64,000 nucleotides of DNA from positions 603,501-667,500 of the forward strand of contig NC_090164.1 in the NCBI RefSeq assembly GCF_017916325.1, given 5' to 3'. Source of the DNA: Leishmania martiniquensis (Eukaryota; Euglenozoa; Kinetoplastea; Trypanosomatida; Trypanosomatidae). Shown here piece by piece: positions 1 to 12,016 of this stretch. Numbering within the stretch: position 1 is the first letter of the stretch; the number at the start of each line of letters is the position of its first letter. The notes under the pieces are model-generated. The model was not told the DNA's origin, did no database searches, and saw only the letters and a program-made list of their open reading frames with translations. The position numbers and the translations under genes were made by a program.

Positions 1-1
1 C

Positions 2-532
2 CACTGCAGCAGCTCAGTTGGCTCAGCGGAGCCAAACTTGCACCTCACCTCGTTCTTGGCGCCATCAGAGGCAGCTCTCGACTATGGCGACTCAGTTGGC
101 AGCGTAGCGCACAATGTCTATGGGGCTGGAGGTCGCCAGTACAGCGTGGCACCCCTCCGGCAGAGACGCATGGAGCGTCAGGGAACTACAGCGGTCTATG
201 CAGCGGATGTTGCGCCCTCTACCGAGGTGCCGTACCTCTCGCACTGCGCTGGCTGTGGTGTGCCGCAGGCATACGCGGGCGCCAAGGGTGCGCCTTCTAT
301 GGACCCAGGCACGCAGCCAGGAGGCTGGGAGGCTAACTCGCGACAACAGACGAACTCGCGGGCGGCCTCCCCTTTCACCCGATACCCCCTGACCATGGTC
401 CTGAACAGCAGCAGCCAGGCCACCACGCCCAGCAGCGGGGCGTCAAGGTCGATGCGATACCGTAACAATCCATACAGCATGCGCTTCGCTCATACCGCTG
501 CTCAGGATTCCACCCTCTTCCTGGACAACTGA
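2..532 (+). CDS. C-terminal part of an unidentified protein (5' end outside window)
   Basis: The reading frame is open from the first bases of the window to a TGA at 530-532, so this is the 3' end of a longer gene. No ATG in the first part looks like a start. The visible ~176 residues are rich in Ser, Ala, Gly, Pro and Gln, with a possible Cys pair (CAGC, near residue 80) but no recognisable fold. The tail ends in MRFAHTAAQDSTLFLDN. Low-complexity tails like this are common in trypanosomatid RNA-binding and regulatory proteins, and the 10.5-kb untranslated stretch that follows would suit a gene with an unusually long 3'UTR. That link is inference. The family cannot be assigned without the upstream sequence. 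Confidence 0.65.
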   Translation, partial: HCSSSVGSAEPNLHLTSFLAPSEAALDYGDSVGSVAHNVYGAGGRQYSVAPLRQRRMERQGTTAVYAADVAPSTEVPYLSHCAGCGVPQAYAGAKGAPSMDPGTQPGGWEANSRQQTNSRAASPFTRYPLTMVLNSSSQATTPSSGASRSMRYRNNPYSMRFAHTAAQDSTLFLDN

Positions 533-3500
533 AGGGGGGCCGTTGCAGACACGCTTCACGGCCATGTGTGTCGGTGCGTCTGTGAGCCACTCTCCCCTTT
601 TTCTTTCGTGGTGGGAAGGTGAGGGAGGGGGGGCTGCAGTCTTGCCTTGATGTATATATGCTCCTCCCCCTTTTCCCATTTGTTTTTGCGTGCGCGCTTT
701 TCTATGTCGCCGGTGGGTGCCGGGACTGTAGGTGTGTTCTCGTCCATCTTCCCGTCGCGCTTGTCTTCCTCCAGATGGGGGCCGCCAGCAGGCTCGTCTT
801 GTACGCGGCCTGGTGCGTGTGTGTGCCTCTCTCTCTCCCTTTCTCGTTTCACAGTGAGGGCGCCACCGCGCTGTTCACTGTCGCCATTTAGCCACTCTTC
901 TATACTTTGCGTGTCCCCAACTGCTCCTCCGTGTTGCGCTCTCATCGTCATCGCTTTTGGCCTTCCAGGGCTCTTCTATCCCGCCGTCGATGCGTTGGCG
1001 TGCTCGCCCCCCCCCCCCCACACATTTTTGTCGTCCAATTTCGTATGGCCGCTACCTGCGTACCTTTTCTCCCTTGCATGTGCGTGTAAAAGGCTGTGTG
1101 CTCAGAGCAGTCCAGCAGGCGCGGGGTGGGAGCTGTTTCTTCTTTATTTCTTGTGTGTGTGTGTTTGTGTGTGAGAGGTTCATTTCAAGCGAAGCAGAGA
1201 GTGACAGCAGATGTGGGAACAAACCAAATCGAGAAGAGCCATGGCGGACGAGAGAGGCATCGGCCTACTCCCCCCTGCCCTCTCCGCGATTCTTGCAGGT
1301 GACGGACGGGATGAAGGAAACGCGCGCAAGCTCCGCCAATGGTTTCGAGAGAGTGCGTTGAAGGGTGCGTTTGTGCTTGTGATCACAGAAGTGCGTCTGC
1401 TTATCCGTAAGGTTGCCTTTTCTTACGAATCATTTTCTTTCCATTTTCGTTGTTTGTGCGTGTGTGTGTATGCATGTCTCTGGCTGGCGTTTCTCTGCCC
1501 CCCTCCCTCCCCTTTGTATTAGTTTCATTATTGTGTGCCCGGCTCTCTCTCTCTTTTACTTTTCAATTGTCGTCATTTTTTTCTGTTTGCTGCTTCCTGT
1601 GTGCATTTTGAGGTGAAACTTCGACGCACATTTTTTTCTTGTTGTTCTCGTCGCCGCTTGCCGGACGTTTCACCTCGTTTTGGCGTTTTCGGTTTCGTTC
1701 TTTAGTGCTCGCTCACGAGTCTTCCCTATCGCTTGCAGATGAGGCGATCACTCTCTTCATTATTTTTTTCTTCTTCCTTAGCTGTTTGGCGATGGGCTCC
1801 TCTTGAATTTTCTAATTGCAGGTATTTTTTTATTTCGTGTGCGCGTATACGCATGTGCCTAACTGTTTGAGCGTTGCGATTTTCTCAATCTAGGCGGTAA
1901 TACTATTCTTTGTCCAGCCGCATAACCGTGGCGATGCAGAGAACTAAGGTCGTCTGGTGTGGTCTACTTGTTCTTTCCGCAAGCTCCAACTTTTCATTTA
2001 TGTTTCGCATACGTTTCCACAGCTACACTCCTCTTTCAGGCGACGCGCCGGCAAGTAACATGAAGGACGACATGCAGAGGGAGGGGAGGGAGGGAGAAGA
2101 AAACGTGTCTGTAGTTGGTCGGTCTTTGCCTGTCGTTCAACGAACAACCCAAGCCAAGAAGTTAAGACGCTTTTAGCGCTTTTCCTTCTCTGTCCTTTGC
2201 CCCCCACCCTCCTCTGCTCTTCTGACTCTGTCGCTTGGGGAGCTGCGTGGCGTCTTCCAGCCTCGTTATGGACCAAAATGGATTTGTGTTTCTCACCGGA
2301 AGACGTGGGCGCTTGCGTCTATGTATGTGCACGTAGGTGTTTCCTCTCTCCTGTGTGTGTGTAGGTTGGTGTGTCGCACGGGGGTTCGGGGCTGATTATC
2401 GACTTGACCCTCTTCCTCTCGCTTTGTTTCCCTCTCTCTTTGAATTGCTCGCGGCCGTTTGCTACTGCTTGGGTCGTCTCTGGTATGTGAAGGGACCTTC
2501 CCGGCATCTCTCTTCCCCCTCGCATGCACATATGCCTTCCCCCTTTTTGGTCACGTTTTCTTCATGACCGGACGAGTTTCTTTCTCTTCCGCCCCCCTTT
2601 CCCCTGCACACGCACACACATACACACAACACACACATTTAATGTTACCAGTCTCTGTTAGATGCTCTGTTTTTTTCTAGCGTAATTGTGTCTGTGCTTG
2701 GATTGTTGCTCGCGCCCACACACATGCAGATGCCCCTTCCTCAATCTTCAGGCAATCTCCTCGGCAGCCACGAGTCGGATTTCTTTTTTCCCCTTCATCG
2801 TGCTCTTTAGTTTTAACGTGTGAGTCACGTATCGAAGCAGAATGCGCCGGGGCTGATCAGCTTTACCGTCGCGGGGGCTCTCTCTTTCGCGGCCGTCCCT
2901 ACCTCGCTCCTTCAACAAGGCCCACAGCAGTTTTGCCCTTTTTCTTCCCTTTCCTTTGGTTTCATTTCCGCTGCTCCTCTTCGTCGACATATATATTTAT
3001 TTATTTATTCATTTATGTGCTTCTGTGTGTGTATGTGTGTACTGACCTCCTTCTTTCATCCTCCCTCCCCCACCGTGCTTTTCTTTTGCGGTCTGTTTGC
3101 ATACGTATAACAGGTACGCTTTCTTCTTCTCTTCCTCCTCTTCGTTTTGACCCCCCTCTCTCTTGCCTTGTGAGTAGGTGTCTGTGCGTTTTTCAGTTCT
3201 TGTGTGTATACGACACCCAACTGCGGCTTGCTCTTATTTTTTGTTGTTGCTTCTCGTCACTGATGTGCTCTCCTCCCCTCTTTCCTCAACATCGTCTTTG
3301 GGGTCTCTCTCTCTTTCGCTCCCCTTTTTACGCCTTTCCAGCGCATTTCGAATCCCTCCCCCCTCTCTCCCCCTCTCTTCACCAACTTGCCGTTTTATTT
3401 TCCCTCAGTTCGATTGCCCGAGGTGCCGTGATAGCCTGTCTTGCATGACTGCCTTTCTTCACGCCCCTCTCTCTCTCTTTTTTGCCCCAACTGCTGTTGT

Positions 3501-6500
3501 CACGTGCGCTGGTGAGTTTACTTCCACCACTGCCCTTTCCTTTCCGGCATGGCTGTTTCCATTCATGTGTCTTTTGTATTCTTTTTGTGCAGCTCTGAAT
3601 ACATTTCCTTCTCCCCCTCCCCTCTCCCTCGATTTTTGCGCGTGCCCACCAACGAGGATGTCTTCCCGTGTGCGTCCTCCAGATGGGGTATGGATGTCTT
3701 CTCTCGCGTACGGGATGGGGTGCCTGTTCTTTTCACATCGGATCGTCTGTCTCTAATCAGAGCCTTATGCGCGCCCTCATGATTGCATTTTATCCCCTCC
3801 TCCCCGCATACTGCACGAAGGGTCGTGCAGGAGTGAATCTTTTTTTCCGTTTTCAACTTCTACCACCCGTGTGGTGTTGTTTCTTTTTTTTTTTGCATGT
3901 ATTGCGCGCGACGCCAAAATCACTTCTGCGTAGGTACGATGCGTGCTCAGACGGGCTTGCTTTTTTTCATCTTCGTTGAGCAGTTTACCTTCCGGTGATC
4001 TGCGTTAGTTGGTCTCTTGACACTTTACTGGTTTTCCTTTGGTCCGTGGTGCACATTTTTTTCCTTTTCATGCGCTTGCCTGCGTGCCCATGTCGTCATC
4101 GTTTGCTGTTTCCTCCCCCCTCCCCTCCCTCATGGTTGATGCCTCCCTTTTCCCTCTGTCCTCTTTCTGTAGGTTTCCTCGCGCACACCCTTTCTGTGAT
4201 TAAGGGCTCGTCGTATTCTGTGTCTCAGTTTGTTTCTGCTGCGGTAATTGAAATCATGCTGTACCCTCGTTCGTTATAAGGGCTGGACGTTTCCCTTCAC
4301 TCCCTCCCCCCTTTCTTCCTCTTCTTTATTTCTCCTTTCCGCTTTGTGCATAGGTGCCCGTGGGAGTATATATATATGTGTGTGTGTGTGTCTGTATTTA
4401 AGCATGCGTTTGCCTGCGCTTCTCGCCGTTGTGGTGCTACAGCTCTGTACAGTGCTCCTTTCATGCGTTGGTGGACGGCGGAGGTGTACTCATTCCACAC
4501 CACACACACACATACACGTACGGACGTACATGTACGCATGCTTCATTGCTCCCATTTCCACCACGCCCCGATATTGTTTTTTTTTTCGTTCTTTTTATCG
4601 TTGTTAGCGCTCGTATGATAGCAGTCATCGTCGTTCTGTTCTGTCCCACTTGCACATATACGCATGTGCGTTTGGGTGATACACCTCAGTTTCTTTCTTT
4701 CCTCCTCCTATTCCCCTTCCACTGTCCCGTACTTTGCCTTCTTTTCTTCCGACTTTATTTTTTAGTTGCTTTTTTTCTTTGTGACCCCTACCCGCCGCGC
4801 CTCTTTTGTCGGCACCGTTGGCGCGTTTCACGCGAGGGGCGGGGTGATGGGCTATGTGCAGCGATTCTTTTATCTTTCGGCGCATCTGTTTGTGTGTGGA
4901 TGTGCGCTTGTGCTGGTGTACGGTTGCACCTCATGTACCAAGCACTACATGGAAAGAATAGAGGCGGAGGGGACGGAAAAGATCCAGAGAACCCGTGCAA
5001 GGCGAACACCTACACACACACACACTTCCAAATCCGGGCGGAAAGCTGCAAATTGGTTTTCACGTTGGTTCCTTGTGTGCGTGCCTGCGTGCCTGTTGCA
5101 TCTGGTGTATGCATTTGGGTGTGTCTCGCTCTCTCTCTCTTGCCACCTTTTCTCTACGTTTTTTTTATCACCCCCCACTGTTGTATATTTTGATTCTCGT
5201 GCATATCCGCGTTCATCTCTCTCTCTCTCCGGTATTTCCGGGGGAAAAAAGGCACTGAAGCGTGTGCGCATTAATTGCTCTATTTGAGAGGGGGAAAAAG
5301 GCGGAGAAAGCCCCCGCCCCCCCTCCCACACAAACACATGCACGCACACCCAAAAAAGAAGAAGCATCTGCTACGGCCTCTTCCTCCCATTCCTTTACTC
5401 CCCTTACACGCGCACAGAGCTTTCTTTTCTCCGTGAGGAGCACTAAGTGCACGCTTCTCAGCTTCTCTCCTTCGCTCCCTTTTGCCCCCCCTCTCCCCCC
5501 GCATGTGTGTCTTTGGTTTCTTCGTTCGACAACACCGCTGATGCCTTCTTTTTTTAAATTTATTCCTGCAGCAAAAGCGTTCCTCTTTATTATGTGCCTC
5601 GTCAACGTTTGTTTCCTCGACACAACCGTACGCTTCGCGGTTTAACCAGGAAATGCCCCTTCTCTCTCTCCTTGCACCTGTGCATCCCCTTCTTTGGTTT
5701 CGCTCCGCCCGTATTAACTACCTGTCTTTGATTTCACATGTTTGGTGCTTCTTTTAGACTTTTCGGGGAGGGCGTGGGGGAGGGGGGGAGCTGCCGACGC
5801 CGCCATTCCTTTCCAGTCTTCACTTGGAGTGCTCCGTGTCCCCATGCCGCCACCCTCGAATCGCATACGCGCCATCTCTTTCCTTCCTCCCCGTCCCTCC
5901 CTCTCTCACACGCATCCCTCCTCGATTTTACGACCCTCTCTCTCTATCTATATGCATTCCTCTTGTTTTCCTTGTGGACTGTATCTGTGCTTTCCTCGAT
6001 GAAATGCGCTCTGCGGGGAGGAGGAGGGTGGTGGTGGGGGAGCAAGGCAGGGGCACAGATGCTTCAACGACGTGCTCTCCACTCAAGTGCGGTACACCGG
6101 CCCCTCGCCCCTCTCTGTCATTCCCTTCGAGGTGAAGAGGCTCACAGTCATATATACATCTTTGCCACCAGCCCCTCCCTCCCTCTCTTCCTCCTCCTCC
6201 AATCCTCTCTGTCCCCATCTCTCCTGACGCTTGAAGTCGGTCTATCTCCTCGCTTCCTTTTTCGCTTCTCTACACTTGAGGGAGTGCCTGAGCCGGCATG
6301 GTCATCAGAGAGGGAGAGAGAGCGGATAAGCGATGCTGGGCCCTTATTTATTTATTTCGCTGGACGTGGGCCCACTTGCGCAGATGTGTGTGAGTTTGCG
6401 CCGGGCATTTTTCTTCCCATGGGTACTGGCACGCAACGAAGCCCGCGTTCTTTTTGTTTCTGCTCACACCCAGCCGCCCATCCTCTCCACCCCACCACCC

Positions 6501-7115
6501 GCAAGCCTCCACCTTGTCCCAGTCCCTCCCCTCTCCCCCGGCTTTTCCCAATCGTTGATATGTTTCTCCTTTCACTCAGCTCCGTCCTTTTTTTGCCTTC
6601 ACGCTTCGGCTCCCTCCGTTCTCGCAATGCCGTTCGAGCCGCTCTCTCTGTCTGCCTTCGTCTTCTGCGTCATCCTATGAATAAGCCGAGAGGGGCGCAG
6701 GGGGGGGAAGGCGAATGGGCACACGCCGGAGACAAGAATATCAAAGGAAAGAAGCGCGATATGAAGAGGGGGAGAAGATGCGCACGCACACTCCGCGCAC
6801 ACATCCGCCTACAAAGGCTCTTGCGCCGACAGGAATCGTGAGAATGATCCGGGAGACGCGTGCGAGGTACTGCAGGCGTGGGACGGGCTGTCAGCCGACA
6901 TGCGCCCCTTCGTACCCTCTGCCTCTCTCGTGTGCTTCCAGGAATGCTCACCTTCGCCTCTCCGGCTCTTCGTTCTCCCGCTTCTTGATCGCTGTGCGTT
7001 CTTGCACGAGGTCGAACGCCACCCCCCTCCGCCTCCCCCCTCTTCTTTCTCTCTTAGGTGCCTGGAGGGTGGAGGAAACAGCGCAGAGGAACGTTTTTTC
7101 TTTCAGCCCACATAA

Positions 7116-7140
7116 GCAGTGATTGGAGGACGATCACTGC
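7116..7140 (+). other. Short stem-loop in the long gap
   Basis: GCAGTGAT (7116-7123) is followed nine bases later by its exact reverse complement ATCACTGC (7133-7140), giving an 8-bp stem with a 9-nt loop TGGAGGACG. In the predicted transcript this could be a small 3'UTR hairpin. Eight base pairs could also arise by chance in a 10-kb gap. Confidence 0.4.
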
Positions 7141-8398
7141 AGGAAGCGAATTCGCGCAAGGCTGAACGGACCATGAACACCCTTTTCCTTCGTGCGATGC
7201 GTGTATGCAGCAATGGTTCTCTGCCTTGGCCGGCATCCGTGAGTGTACATCAGCAGTGGCGGTCTCGGCGCAGCAGGGGTCGGGACGGCTCCGAAGGAGG
7301 GAGCTGGGCAAGAGCAGCTTCCCCCCTTCTGCTTTGTGTGAATGCCGGCTCTTTCCACCCGTGCACGCATACGCGCCTCACCTCTCTCATCCCCTGCGCC
7401 GTACCACACAGCTGGCAAACCGCTACGGTCTTCTGCGTTTCATTGCACAAGGTCTATGCACTGCATGCATGCCCTCTCTTACCGGCTCTTCGCCCGCTCT
7501 TGGGCCGCTCGGCTTGAAGGGCTGCTCTCTCGTCTCTTCACTATTATTCGGCCGGTACTATCCTCCCTCTTCTCCCCTCCCGCTGTCCGTCGTGCATTTT
7601 TGGTTTCTCATTTCGTTTCTTGTCTTCCTTTTTCGCTCCGTCGGTGTTGCACCGCGTCGAGCTTTTCTCTCGTTTCTTTTTATCCCTCCTTTGGTGGCCT
7701 TGCGGTCCTTTTTTGTCGGGTGTTTTTTTCTTTTGTCTTTCATCTCTCGTGTGCGGGTTGTGTATTCGTATCGCCTCCTCTCCTCCCCCGTCTCTCTGTC
7801 TCTGTCAAAGACGGTTGTGACGGTGGCCTCTGTTCAGCGTACGCCTCCGCCTCCGCCCCCGCCCCCCCTTTACTCTCTTTTGTGTACCTCTTCTCAGGCA
7901 GTCGGCTCCGCTTAAGGCGTGTGCAGTTTCGTTTCCCCTTTCTCATGTACACGTATTCGATGCATGAGAGCGACAGTAGCGTTGACGAGTCTGGTGTTGC
8001 TTGTGACGTGTGTGTGTGTGTGCATGCGTGTATGCTTATCCATCTTAGCCAGTGTGCTTGTTTGCGTATGCGTCTATACATTTATGTACAACATGTGAAG
8101 AGGACCTCTGGCCTTTCTTTCCGTGCGCGCACTCACACGAACAAGCGTCCGCCTCTCCTACCCACTCTGTCTCATGGGGACGCCTCTCTCTTCACACACA
8201 AGCACGCACACAACCTGCCAGGAGACGGGTTTTCCAGGCCTGCGAGGCTTTGATTGTCTCGGGACCCTTTTGCCGCTCCGGCGGTACTGAGGGCGCGACG
8301 CTTTGGCGCATGTGCGTGGACGGCTGCCAAAGCGTCTCTTCATTCTCCTTTCTGTCGCTATCCTTCACCGCTGATACACGTGGTTCTACAGCTGAAGC

Positions 8399-8432
8399 CA
8401 GCGACAGTGCGTTCTCGAACGCACTGTCGCTG
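8399..8432 (+). other. Perfect 16-bp palindromic hairpin
   Basis: CAGCGACAGTGCGTTC (8399-8414) is followed by TC and then its exact reverse complement (8417-8432). The 34-nt element would form an uninterrupted 16-bp stem, or a cruciform in DNA. It lies outside any gene, on the transcribed side of the long gap. Its function is unknown; a processing, stability or protein-binding element in the 3'UTR is possible. Confidence 0.75.
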
Positions 8433-9114
8433 CCCACCCTCCTCCACCTTCAACAAAACCAGAAGAAAAATACACCAAACATGCCGGAAGCGGGTGATGA
8501 AGAAGAATAGGGGTGGCAGACAGAAAAATAATACCTTCGTGAGACGCAAGAAAGGGCGAAGAGATGAAGGGGAACGCACTGGCGCACATATACAGATGGA
8601 CACCGCGCTTTACCTCCTCTGTTTTTCTCTCGTACGAGAGGGGAAGTAAATGGTGGCGAAAGGAAATGCAATGATAAAGCGGGCAGCGCTGTCGTCTTTT
8701 CGTCTCTCTTTCTCTCTTTCGTCTCCTGCGCTGTCACCCGACCCCTCTTTTTTCTTTTTTTTGCTCCTTTTTTCTCCGCCGCCCCGCTCTTCCTCCCGTA
8801 TCTCTCCCCGCTGATTTCTTCACTCTTTTCCTTTCGTTTGTCCCCCTTTTTCACTGTGGATATATATAAATATTTATGCGTGTCCCTCTCTGTCTATGCT
8901 GAAGTTGTGAAGTTCTGCTTTCCGTTTTGTCTTCCTATTCCTTCTGCGGAGGCGTACGCTAGGCAACAAGGACAGACGAAAAAAGAAAAAAGGTGACGAC
9001 TGAAAACTAAATCCCCCCTCTCTTCTTTTTTCTTCCTCCCCTGAATAAACAAACAGAGGCGGAGCGATACCCCCCCCTCCACACACACACACCCACCAAA
9101 AGAAAACGCAGTGT

Positions 9115-9167
9115 TACATATATATACATATATATATACATATGTATATATATACATATGTATATAA
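9115..9167. repeat. (TA)n-rich palindromic microsatellite
   Basis: About 53 bases of TATATACATATA-type repeat with interspersed CATATG units, largely self-complementary. It follows a (CA)n run at about 9079-9095. Confidence 0.8.
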
Positions 9168-10071
9168 GCTATGATGGTATTTATATATCGATTTACCTCC
9201 GGCTATTCTCATCACTGTTGCGTTGTTCTCCTGAAACCTCTCTTCCCCTCCCTAATCTCTCTCTTTTCTCTTTTGGCATTACGTCTTGGGTGATTCTTTT
9301 TTAGTGTGTGTGTGCTTCTTTGTTTTCCGTTTTTTTCTTCCTTTTCGTTTCACGTCGGTGCCCAGTGTGCACCTTCTCTCTGTCTCTCTCCTTCTCGTGG
9401 CTGTTCACCTCCGTTTTTCCTTTCTTTTTTCTTCTCTCTCTGTGTGCGTGTGTATGTGCAGGCGTCTGTCTGCGTTTCATTGAGCTTTTCCTCCCCTCCG
9501 CTTTCTTTCTCTGTATGCTCCGAGTTTGCCCTCAACGCTTATCTTTTTGTTGTTGGTGTGGTTGTTGGTTCTCCTCCCTGGCATGCTCTCCTCGTTTTTC
9601 TTTCGTTTGCTCTGCGCTTCATCTTTCTATCTTCGCTTATTTCATTTTTGAGTCGTGTGTTCTTGTCCTCTGATGTTCGTGGTGTTGCTGCGTGTGCTGG
9701 TGCGCGCTCTCGCTCTCTCTCTTTCTCTTTTCCTTCTTTCCCTCCCGTGCGGCTTGGCTTCACGCTTTGCTTTGCCTGTTGGCTCGCAGGCGTGCATGTA
9801 TGTATCTGTCGGCCTCTCGCTCGCTCGCTCTCTGTGTATTCTTTCCTGTTGCCCATTCGGACTGATTGCTGTTGTCTACTTCGCCCCCTTCCCCCTCTCC
9901 CCCCCTCTCTTCTCCCTGCGCACTTGGGCGTGTATGTGCTCGCATGAGTCCTTCTTTTTTCTGTTTTTCGTTGAACCGATGGAGAGGGAGACGGCGGTAC
10001 GAGCAAGAGCAGGCGAGAAGGACGTCAGCGTATCAGAAGAAGTCGTCCTGTGTGGTTGGCTATCGTCGATG

Positions 10072-10122
10072 TTTTTTTTTTTGATTCAATATATACATAT
10101 ATATGTGTGTATATATATATAA
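10072..10122. repeat. T11 tract followed by a TA/TG microsatellite
   Basis: A run of 11 T (10072-10082) is followed by ATATATACATATATATGTGT-type repeats to 10122. This is a typical UTR microsatellite and no coding frame crosses it convincingly. Confidence 0.75.
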
Positions 10123-10318
10123 ACTTACTGGTTCATATAAGGTGCCTTTCGCTTGTTTTCTTCCCCCCTCCCCCTCCACTCCCGCTTCTTCGTCCCTTCT
10201 TTTCACTGCACATCCGATGAGGAGGCGAAAGGGGGAATGCAAAGGAGGTGCTAACGAAGTGGAGGAAAAAAAAGAAGGAATAGCTGAGTATGACAGGCAG
10301 ACATGAAGCACCGACCGA

Positions 10319-10364
10319 CACACACATACACACACACACACACACGCACACGCACACACGCACA
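10319..10364. repeat. (CA)n microsatellite
   Basis: About 46 bases of CACACA/CACGCA repeat lie inside a purine-rich island. Confidence 0.8.
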
Positions 10365-10740
10365 GAAAGAGGCAGGAGGGAGTGGCCCTCGCCTTGAAAG
10401 GGAAGAGATGCGAAGTGGGGAAGGGGTAACGTTGCCGGGGGTGGGTGGGAGCGGCGCATCTGTTGCCTTTGCTCGTTGCTCGGCAGGAAAAAGAGAGAGA
10501 GACGGGCGGCAGAGAGGCAGAGGCATTTCAGTGTCTTCAGCAGTGGGCGGCGGTGTAAAAGGGAGGGACGCATGGCGGGCGCGCTGCCGCCTCACTCTCC
10601 CCTTTTTCCGCTCTCCTTCGTTGTTGCCCTCTTTGCAGGGCATGACCGCTCCATGACGGCACGATGCTCTCGTGGGCAACTCTTGCCGCGCCCCTTGTCT
10701 ACTGCGTTTACCCCTTCATGCCATACACGTATTGGTGGTG

Positions 10741-10759
10741 CCTCTCTCTTCCCTCTTAG
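10741..10759 (+). promoter_or_regulatory. Candidate spliced-leader acceptor for the LYAR gene
   Basis: A clean pyrimidine tract, CCTCTCTCTTCCCTCTTAG, ends in AG at 10758-10759, about 300 bases before the ATG at 11060. Trypanosomatid mRNAs receive their 5' end by trans-splicing at such a tract. Other AGs (10637-10638 after CCCTCTTTGCAG, and one near 10969) are alternatives, so the choice is tentative. Confidence 0.35.
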
Positions 10760-11059
10760 AATCGTTACCGCACCCGATCATTTCTCAATCACGGGAGGTA
10801 AACATAGTGCTCTCATTCTCTGCCTCTGTCTCTGTCTCTTTCCTGTTGCGAACGGCGTGCTCGCTCTCCGGCACAAAACAAAGGAGCAACGGCCCACTCC
10901 TCTCTTGATACACGCGCACTCCGGCATACGAGAGGCACTCACGAATCACCACCCTCTTCATCAACAGCCTCGCCGGCGCCTATCTGGGCTCTCTTCCTTG
11001 ATCCATCATTGCGCATACGCACACGCGCTTACCGTTGAACTGTAGTGCCCGCTGCCACT

Positions 11060-12016
11060 ATGGTTTCGTTTACGTGCAACTACTGCCAAGATGTGGTGAA
11101 GAAGCCCAAGGTGCAGAGCCACGCAAGCACCTGCGGTTGTGAGGCCTTCACGTGCGTCGATTGCATGCACGTGTTCGACCTGCACACCGTCAAGGGGCAC
11201 ACGTCCTGCGTGACGGAGGAGGAGAAGTATCAAGGAAAGTGGAAGCAAAGGATGAGAGACGACAACAAGAGAACCAAGTCAGCAGATGCACTACGTGGTG
11301 GCATGAAGCGCCCGCCGCGCGCGCCGATGCACGACCTCAGCACTTCGGATGACAGCAGCGACGACTGGATGACCCAGAAAGTCTGTAAGGATGCAGGTGC
11401 ACCCGAGAGGCCAGCCGCTGCCACATCAGACAGACACCACAAGCGGAGCACAACTACCTGCCGCAAGCACCCGCGTTCTGGCGTGGGCCTCTCTTCCTCG
11501 GACGACGACGAGATGGGGGAGAGAACCGCCGTGGTGCCGATGGTGGCACCTGCACACAAGAAGGCGAAAAACATCAGCTCAGCTCCTCTGACACCATCAT
11601 CGATCCGGCCAGTGGCAGCGTCTGCGCAGGTGGAGCGGTCGCCTGTAAAGGAGAAGCCGGTGGCGCATGCGGCGCCTGTGCCTCGCCAGTCTACCAAAGA
11701 GCTGAAGAGTGACGGAGAAAGGAAGGTGGCACATAACGGCAAGAAGGACACGCCATTGCTTCTACCGCGCTCCACAATGTCGAGGGACTGCATTGTGCCA
11801 TCCTTCGTGTTGGGCACCAGCAAAGAGGTCGCTGAGATCGCGGCTGATGTGCTGCGTGACAGCGGCCTCTCTTCCATGCGCACCAAGGATATGGCGAAGG
11901 AGCTAGTGGCGCGCTACGCGAAACGAATTGCCAAGTCGGTGCGCCATGCCCTAGAGACAGCGGGCGAATTGGGGGCCTTGAAGATCGGCAGCGATGGAAG
12001 CGTATCGGTTGGGTGA
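11060..12016 (+). CDS. LYAR-type C2HC zinc-finger nucleolar protein
   Basis: This 318-residue protein starts with two tandem C2HC fingers of the LYAR (cell growth-regulating nucleolar protein) type: C6, C9, H21, C25 and C32, C35, H47, C50, in the family context FTCNYC...CFTC-like..CVDC. A KYQGKWK stretch follows directly, matching the KYGGK-like sequence after the fingers in LYAR. The middle (about 70-235) is charged, Ser/Pro-rich and Lys-rich, probably disordered, with acidic patches SSSDDDE. The last ~75 residues look like a small winged-helix domain. Known LYAR proteins act in nucleolar pre-rRNA processing and translation; the same role here is inferred. The ATG at 11060 was chosen because the fingers begin right after it and only a GTG lies upstream. 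Confidence 0.85.
   Translation: MVSFTCNYCQDVVKKPKVQSHASTCGCEAFTCVDCMHVFDLHTVKGHTSCVTEEEKYQGKWKQRMRDDNKRTKSADALRGGMKRPPRAPMHDLSTSDDSSDDWMTQKVCKDAGAPERPAAATSDRHHKRSTTTCRKHPRSGVGLSSSDDDEMGERTAVVPMVAPAHKKAKNISSAPLTPSSIRPVAASAQVERSPVKEKPVAHAAPVPRQSTKELKSDGERKVAHNGKKDTPLLLPRSTMSRDCIVPSFVLGTSKEVAEIAADVLRDSGLSSMRTKDMAKELVARYAKRIAKSVRHALETAGELGALKIGSDGSVSVG

Larger units (their letters stand above)
533..11059 (+). other. 10.5-kb gap: probable very long 3'UTR/intergenic region
   Basis: No credible gene was found on either strand. The + strand is dominated by T/C tracts with scattered purine-rich islands (about 6690-6850, 8440-8690, 8990-9060, 9970-10050, 10200-10580), homopolymers and (TG)n, (CA)n and (TA)n microsatellites. 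Open frames inside it (for example 5738-6841 and 7342-8253) translate to low-complexity Ser/Leu/Pro/Phe strings from the pyrimidine tracts. Most of it is probably 3'UTR of the preceding gene plus the 5' flank of the LYAR gene. A spliced or non-coding transcript cannot be excluded. Confidence 0.6.

Noticed and set aside
3345..3360. TTCGAATCCC-like tRNA B box
   Set aside because: No preceding GGT, no A box or cloverleaf partner sequences around it.
5738..6841. 367-codon + strand open frame in the long gap
   Set aside because: Translation is Ser/Leu/Pro/Phe low complexity derived from pyrimidine tracts, crosses G and CT homopolymer-like runs, and has no motif or codon pattern like neighbouring genes.
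7342..8253. 303-codon + strand open frame
   Set aside because: Same tract-derived composition; includes (TG)n translation and no recognisable domain.
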